Shown here piece by piece: positions 33,432-36,815 of a stretch of 36,815 nucleotides of DNA. Location: assembly GCA_937898715.1 (NCBI GenBank), contig CALEKA010000098.1, positions 1 through 36,815 of the forward strand. Reading direction: 5' to 3'. Every line of letters begins with the position of its first letter. Within the stretch, counting starts at the first letter, position 1. The notes under the pieces are model-generated. The model had not been told where the DNA came from. It ran no database searches and was given only the letters and a program-made list of their open reading frames with translations. The stretch comes from an uncultured Prevotella sp. Its GTDB lineage: Bacteria > Bacteroidota > Bacteroidia > Bacteroidales > Bacteroidaceae. A program made the position numbers and the translations under genes.

Positions 33432-34534
33432 AGTTTTATTTTATTTCTAAAGTTATTAGCTACATCTACTATATCATAACCACTATGCTTTACAAGCGCT
33501 GACACAGTGTTTCGTTTCTCTAAGCTAAATGATTCTATTTCCTTACTCCACATTTCCGAGTCAGAATCTATTGAGATAAACTTTACACTTTTTGTAATGT
33601 CTATTTCTCTTGATAGATTTGCAGAAACGAGACAAGGAAGTCCGGCACTTTGGGCTTCTACTATTGTCACAGGAAATCCCTCATGAAAAGAGGGCAAGAG
33701 AAAGACATCCGCAGCTTGCATAAGACAATTAACGTCACTTCGCATACCGAGAAATTTTACGTAGTCACTAATTCTAAGTTTTGCAGCATATGCCACCAAC
33801 TCATGGTATAATTCACCCTCGCCAGCTATCAGTAACAGGGCTTTCTTCCCATGAGTAATCAAAAACTGCAATATATCCAATATTTTCCGTTGGTTTTTCA
33901 CTTGCGTTAGCCTACCAGCGTGGAGCAGTACCAACGTACTTTCATCTATGTATAGTTTTCTTCGATATTCGGTTCTAATAAGTGGATTAAATTTGTATTT
34001 ATCATAATCCACTCCATTCCTTATAAAATATACATCATGTCCTTTCATATATTTTCTTCCATAAAACCATTCCGCTGACTTTAAAGAGCAACAGCATGGA
34101 ATATCTACAAGTTTATGATATTTTCTTCTATTCCAATAATGCAGCCCTAACAAGACAAACCTTTTTATGAAATTCCTTTCCTCAAAAGAAGAGCCATGTG
34201 AATGAGTTATTACTTTTGCTTTAGAATATTTTTTTACAACAGAAAGTATGGTTGCATTGCTCATAATACAAGCATTTATCCATACGTAATCATAGTTTGT
34301 AGCTGTAAGAAGATCTCTCAGTCCCATCGAAAATGCCTTTCTATCACTTCCCCAGGTAGGGATATGAACGAATTTTACATTTTCATTCTTGTACTTTTTT
34401 TCATACGAAGACGGAGCATTTGAATGTATTATATCAAAATGACAATCTTGCGCAAGTCGATTAATAATGGCCATCACAATGGCTTCTACCCCCCCCCAAT
34501 TATTGGAGAGGCCGTATACTAAGATTCTGTTCAT
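33428..34534 (-). CDS. Glycosyltransferase family 4 with G9 tract
   Basis: 368 residues from the ATG at 34534 (MNRILVYGLSNNWGGVEAIV); an upstream ATG at 34558 is possible but would lengthen the overlap with the polymerase gene. GT-B fold: N-terminal GGVE loop, FIRNGVDYDKY, LHAGRLTQVKNQ, LLIAGEGELYHEL, and the donor-binding HEGFPVTIVEAQSAGLP (E-x7-E). It transfers a sugar from a nucleotide donor with retention of configuration. Nine G (34489-34497) encode the Trp-Gly-Gly at the acceptor-side loop near the N-terminus and the frame is open; any 1-base change would truncate the protein at about residue 15-40. Confidence 0.93.
   Translation of the reverse strand: MNRILVYGLSNNWGGVEAIVMAIINRLAQDCHFDIIHSNAPSSYEKKYKNENVKFVHIPTWGSDRKAFSMGLRDLLTATNYDYVWINACIMSNATILSVVKKYSKAKVITHSHGSSFEERNFIKRFVLLGLHYWNRRKYHKLVDIPCCCSLKSAEWFYGRKYMKGHDVYFIRNGVDYDKYKFNPLIRTEYRRKLYIDESTLVLLHAGRLTQVKNQRKILDILQFLITHGKKALLLIAGEGELYHELVAYAAKLRISDYVKFLGMRSDVNCLMQAADVFLLPSFHEGFPVTIVEAQSAGLPCLVSANLSREIDITKSVKFISIDSDSEMWSKEIESFSLEKRNTVSALVKHSGYDIVDVANNFRNKIKL
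34489..34497 (-). repeat. Poly-G (G9) tract in GT4 gene
   Basis: Nine G in the message, read TGG GGG GGG GTA (Trp-Gly-Gly-Val), in frame. It lies three bases outside the 3' end of the overlapping polymerase gene (34500), so slippage would alter only GT4. Confidence 0.9.
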
Positions 34535-35762
34535 ATTTTCTGTGCTTATTATATGCATAAATAAAATTTATAAAAGCGAACACTATCCATACCGTACGTC
34601 CTCCACTTAAATTTACAAAGAATGTAGCAACCGCATATCCCATAAAAGGCAAAGCTAAGAATAGCATGGTCTTTGATGTTTTCTCTATCTCTTTTATTCC
34701 TTTTATTATATAGTTTGCATAGAAAATAAAGCCCAAAAGACCTTGTTCTACAAAGTATAACAAGTATTGATTGTGCGTTACATAATTCAAGCTAACCTCA
34801 ACACCTGTACTATGCTGTTGCAATACTGAAGAACAATTACCAAAGCCTGTTCCTGTGACAAAGTAATACATCCATCGAGCTAAATATGCGGTCCATATCC
34901 CCACTCTATTACTTCCCCCCGTCTCCTTTGCTTCGTCAAAATCAAATCTCATACTTAAAGTATCGCGAAAATCACTCGGTATTATATACCTATATATGAC
35001 GAGAAGTATTAGAAAGATGAATATGCTACAAAAAATGATTCTAATTAGGTCGTACTTCCTTTTTAAGTACATCACAGCCATAAGAAACAGTGCAAGCATA
35101 CCTCCTCTTGAAAAAGACATAATTAAGGCATATGCTGACACCGCTACTAAAAAGAGAAATATGCCTCTATTGATTGTAGCCTTAACTTTCACCTCATTCA
35201 ATAAAAATAAAGAAAATGATAGCGCAACCAATGAATCTACAGCCATCGCATTAGGATCTGTGAGTCCACCAGAAATACGAACTAAATCATTCGCATATTC
35301 ATTTTGATATCCACCAATCATTATCGTACAACAAAAACCACAGCAGAATGCTAATAGATACATTGGAATTTTTACCAATCCACTACATAATGATTTAAAG
35401 AGTATACATGAATACAATCCAAAAGCGAAAAACTTCAATATTGCATCTCCGGAGCTTGTTTTCCCTTTAATAAAATTATCCCCAGATACATATACATCAT
35501 TTGTACCGAATGTTAGGACAGAAGGATTTATAATTATATAAAATAACGTATGTATAAATACAAAAACAAGAAATATCTTGAATGCTTTAGGCAAATGATA
35601 TCTTTTCATTTTGTATCTAAAAAGTAAACTTAACGCAATAATGCAGAAAACGCATAAGGGGAATATAGAACTAGCACTTGAAAAAAAATGTTGCATACCC
35701 TCTCCCCACGGAGCAAAGAATGCCGATAAGTAAAATAAAAGTACAAATATATTTTTTATCAT
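34500..35762 (-). CDS. O-antigen/capsule polymerase-like integral membrane protein (Wzy)
   Basis: 420 residues with about ten predicted membrane helices from the start. The conserved Wzy/WaaL-type features are a large loop with SGGLTDPNAMAVDS, the SFSRGGMLAL motif and HNQYLLYFVEQGLLG. It probably polymerises repeat units on the periplasmic side of the inner membrane (a Wzx/Wzy pathway), though ligase activity is not excluded. The C-terminal tail KYEQNLSIRPLQ overlaps the start of the GT4 gene. A G6 run (34915-34920) lies in the coding sequence. Confidence 0.88.
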   Translation of the reverse strand: MIKNIFVLLFYLSAFFAPWGEGMQHFFSSASSIFPLCVFCIIALSLLFRYKMKRYHLPKAFKIFLVFVFIHTLFYIIINPSVLTFGTNDVYVSGDNFIKGKTSSGDAILKFFAFGLYSCILFKSLCSGLVKIPMYLLAFCCGFCCTIMIGGYQNEYANDLVRISGGLTDPNAMAVDSLVALSFSLFLLNEVKVKATINRGIFLFLVAVSAYALIMSFSRGGMLALFLMAVMYLKRKYDLIRIIFCSIFIFLILLVIYRYIIPSDFRDTLSMRFDFDEAKETGGSNRVGIWTAYLARWMYYFVTGTGFGNCSSVLQQHSTGVEVSLNYVTHNQYLLYFVEQGLLGFIFYANYIIKGIKEIEKTSKTMLFLALPFMGYAVATFFVNLSGGRTVWIVFAFINFIYAYNKHRKYEQNLSIRPLQ

Positions 35763-35789
35763 CTTTCCTGTTTCGTAAAATATTGTAAT

Positions 35790-36752
35790 CTACATTATGA
35801 TTCGATCTTTCTTAAATGGATAAAATCCCATTATTGCCAATAAGCATTTAAAACGTTTCTTTATATTAAAATATGGATTAATTACATAAGTCCATACTGC
35901 ATTTTGATATGTATTAAACCAAAGTGCTCGATATTTCTTATCAGAATGAATTAACTTCTGCAGTGGCAAAGTTGCATTATATTCAAGACCATTAATCACC
36001 CATTTAATGTTCGGGAGATTCTTCATTTTTAGTATTTCTATCAACAAGTCTGTATTAGTCTTTAAATGTTCAAAGTTTCTAAGGTGATTTGCTGTTTCTT
36101 TCTTATTTGAAATTGAATTGTTGTTATCAAAATAGAAGTAATATACTTGTGGTATATAGGCAATATGGTTACAAGAAAATAGCATCTGAATGCAAATCAA
36201 CATATCTTCTCCCATATTTCCCTTTGGATAGACTAAGTCATTGTAACAAACTTTTCGTTTAAAAAGTTTGTTCCAAAGAGACCATGGGTCTCTTTGGAAA
36301 AGAATTCTTTTCAAGAATTCTTGATATTTCAAAGAACCACACGCATGTACTATATTATTGATGTGCTTTCCATCATGCAATGCAAAATCACACACCACAA
36401 CATCAGCACCATTTTTTACCGCCTTATTATACATGTCCTCATACATATGGATGCTCACCCAATCATCTGAATCACAATGAATGACATATTCACCGGTAGC
36501 ATTACGCATGCCCCATTCACGTACCTTTGCTTGACCTGAGTTTTGCTCCATTCGATGAATCTTCACTTGATGCATTCGTTGAGGATATTCCTCTAACACA
36601 CGCTTTAGAATTTCAACAGACTTATCAAGTGAGCAATCATCAATAAAGAGGAATTCTATATCATCAAGTGTCTGTTCAAAAAGGCTTCTTGCACAACGTT
36701 CTATGTATTTCTCTACACCATACACCGGTACTATAACACTTACTTTTGGCAT
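35790..36752 (-). CDS. Glycosyltransferase family 2 with internal palindrome cluster
   Basis: 320 residues. GT-A motifs: VSVIVPVYGVEKYIERC, FIDDCSLDKS, then the HCDSDDW segment with the DxD-type site, followed by the PWSLWNKLFKRKV region and PKGNMGEDMLI, both typical of capsule GT2 enzymes. The C-terminus is basic and aromatic. It probably adds one sugar of the repeat unit at the cytoplasmic membrane face. Coding bases 36245-36323 consist of four back-to-back perfect palindromes. The gene starts 8 bp downstream of the stop of the partial gene at the window edge. Confidence 0.93.
   Translation of the reverse strand: MPKVSVIVPVYGVEKYIERCARSLFEQTLDDIEFLFIDDCSLDKSVEILKRVLEEYPQRMHQVKIHRMEQNSGQAKVREWGMRNATGEYVIHCDSDDWVSIHMYEDMYNKAVKNGADVVVCDFALHDGKHINNIVHACGSLKYQEFLKRILFQRDPWSLWNKLFKRKVCYNDLVYPKGNMGEDMLICIQMLFSCNHIAYIPQVYYFYFDNNNSISNKKETANHLRNFEHLKTNTDLLIEILKMKNLPNIKWVINGLEYNATLPLQKLIHSDKKYRALWFNTYQNAVWTYVINPYFNIKKRFKCLLAIMGFYPFKKDRIIM
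36245..36323. repeat. Four contiguous perfect palindromes inside a GT2 gene
   Basis: AACAAACTTTT/AAAAGTTTGTT (36245-36255 with 36262-36272), TTCCAAAGAGACC with its complement (36271-36283 and 36287-36299), the self-complementary AAAAGAATTCTTTT (36298-36311) and CAAGAATTCTTG (36312-36323) follow each other almost without gaps. They encode about residues 143-170. Confidence 0.92.
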
Positions 36753-36760
36753 ATTACTAT

Positions 36761-36815
36761 TTATGACATTATATTTTCTATATTCTTCAATTGTTTGTCT
36801 ACCTCGGGAGCTTGA
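36761..36815 (-). CDS. C-terminal end of a gene running off the window (partial)
   Basis: The last bases on the minus strand read in frame as Q-A-P-E-V-D-K-Q-L-K-N-I-E-N-I-M-S followed by TAA (36761-36763). This stop is 8 bp from the GT2 start, the usual spacing inside this operon, so it is probably the 3' end of another polysaccharide gene. Too little is visible to name it. Confidence 0.5.
   Translation of the reverse strand, partial: QAPEVDKQLKNIENIMS

Noticed and set aside
25208..36815. Invertible promoter (Mpi-type) controlling the polysaccharide locus
   Set aside because: No inverted-repeat pair flanking a promoter and no recombinase gene is visible here; the true promoter of the operon lies outside the window.

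Overview
The window looks like a chromosomal segment of a Bacteroidota bacterium, probably order Bacteroidales and plausibly a Prevotella-like genus. Three things point there. Several intergenic gaps carry the Bacteroidota -7 promoter element TAnnTTTG, once with TTTG 19 bp upstream, and Shine-Dalgarno sequences are largely absent. A TamB/TamL pair is present, TamL being the lipoprotein TamA relative typical of this phylum. A secreted protein ends in a Bacteroidota-type C-terminal sorting motif. The genus is an inference; no rRNA is present.

Layout. 1-480: four tRNA genes on the minus strand (Gly-Leu-Leu-Gly) with a consensus promoter. 534-11300: minus-strand housekeeping and envelope genes: rarA (replication-associated ATPase), an ABC-F/Uup ATPase, and tamB followed by tamL (outer-membrane/envelope assembly). 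11681-14952: plus-strand genes: a TetR regulator, fabG, an RluA-type pseudouridine synthase and a four-helix-bundle protein. 15172-18607: minus-strand genes: a 56-codon gene, a secreted protein with a sorting domain, and an OadA-like carboxyltransferase that lacks the biotinyl lysine. 18828-20081: a plus-strand CobW-type metal-chaperone GTPase with a His-rich loop. 20206-24682: minus-strand SF2 helicase and an AAA_14/DUF4143 ATPase, each preceded by a periodic repeat array. 25208-36815: an AT-rich minus-strand exopolysaccharide/capsule locus that runs off the right edge. It encodes five or six glycosyltransferases, a Wzy-like polymerase, an acetyltransferase, a beta-propeller protein, a nucleotidyltransferase, a DegT aminotransferase and a terminal sugar-phosphate transferase.

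The most interesting signal lies in the polysaccharide locus. Three consecutive genes (GT4, acetyltransferase, GT2) each contain a run of 8-9 G on the coding strand, always reading Trp-Gly-Gly. In the GT2 gene the run is G8 and the frame is broken; one more G restores a normal 325-residue glycosyltransferase. The other two are G9 and open. This looks like slipped-strand phase variation of surface polysaccharide. Two other GT2 genes in the locus carry clusters of perfect palindromes inside the coding sequence, one cluster lying at nearly the same protein position as the G-run.

The intergenic gaps are also rich in short-period arrays: 8 bp, 9 bp (CTAG core), 22 bp, 23 bp (ACGTACGT core), two unrelated 33-bp arrays and a 73-bp array. 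There are also a MITE/REP-like element and two long perfect hairpins. Several of these are directly visible but have no function I can assign.
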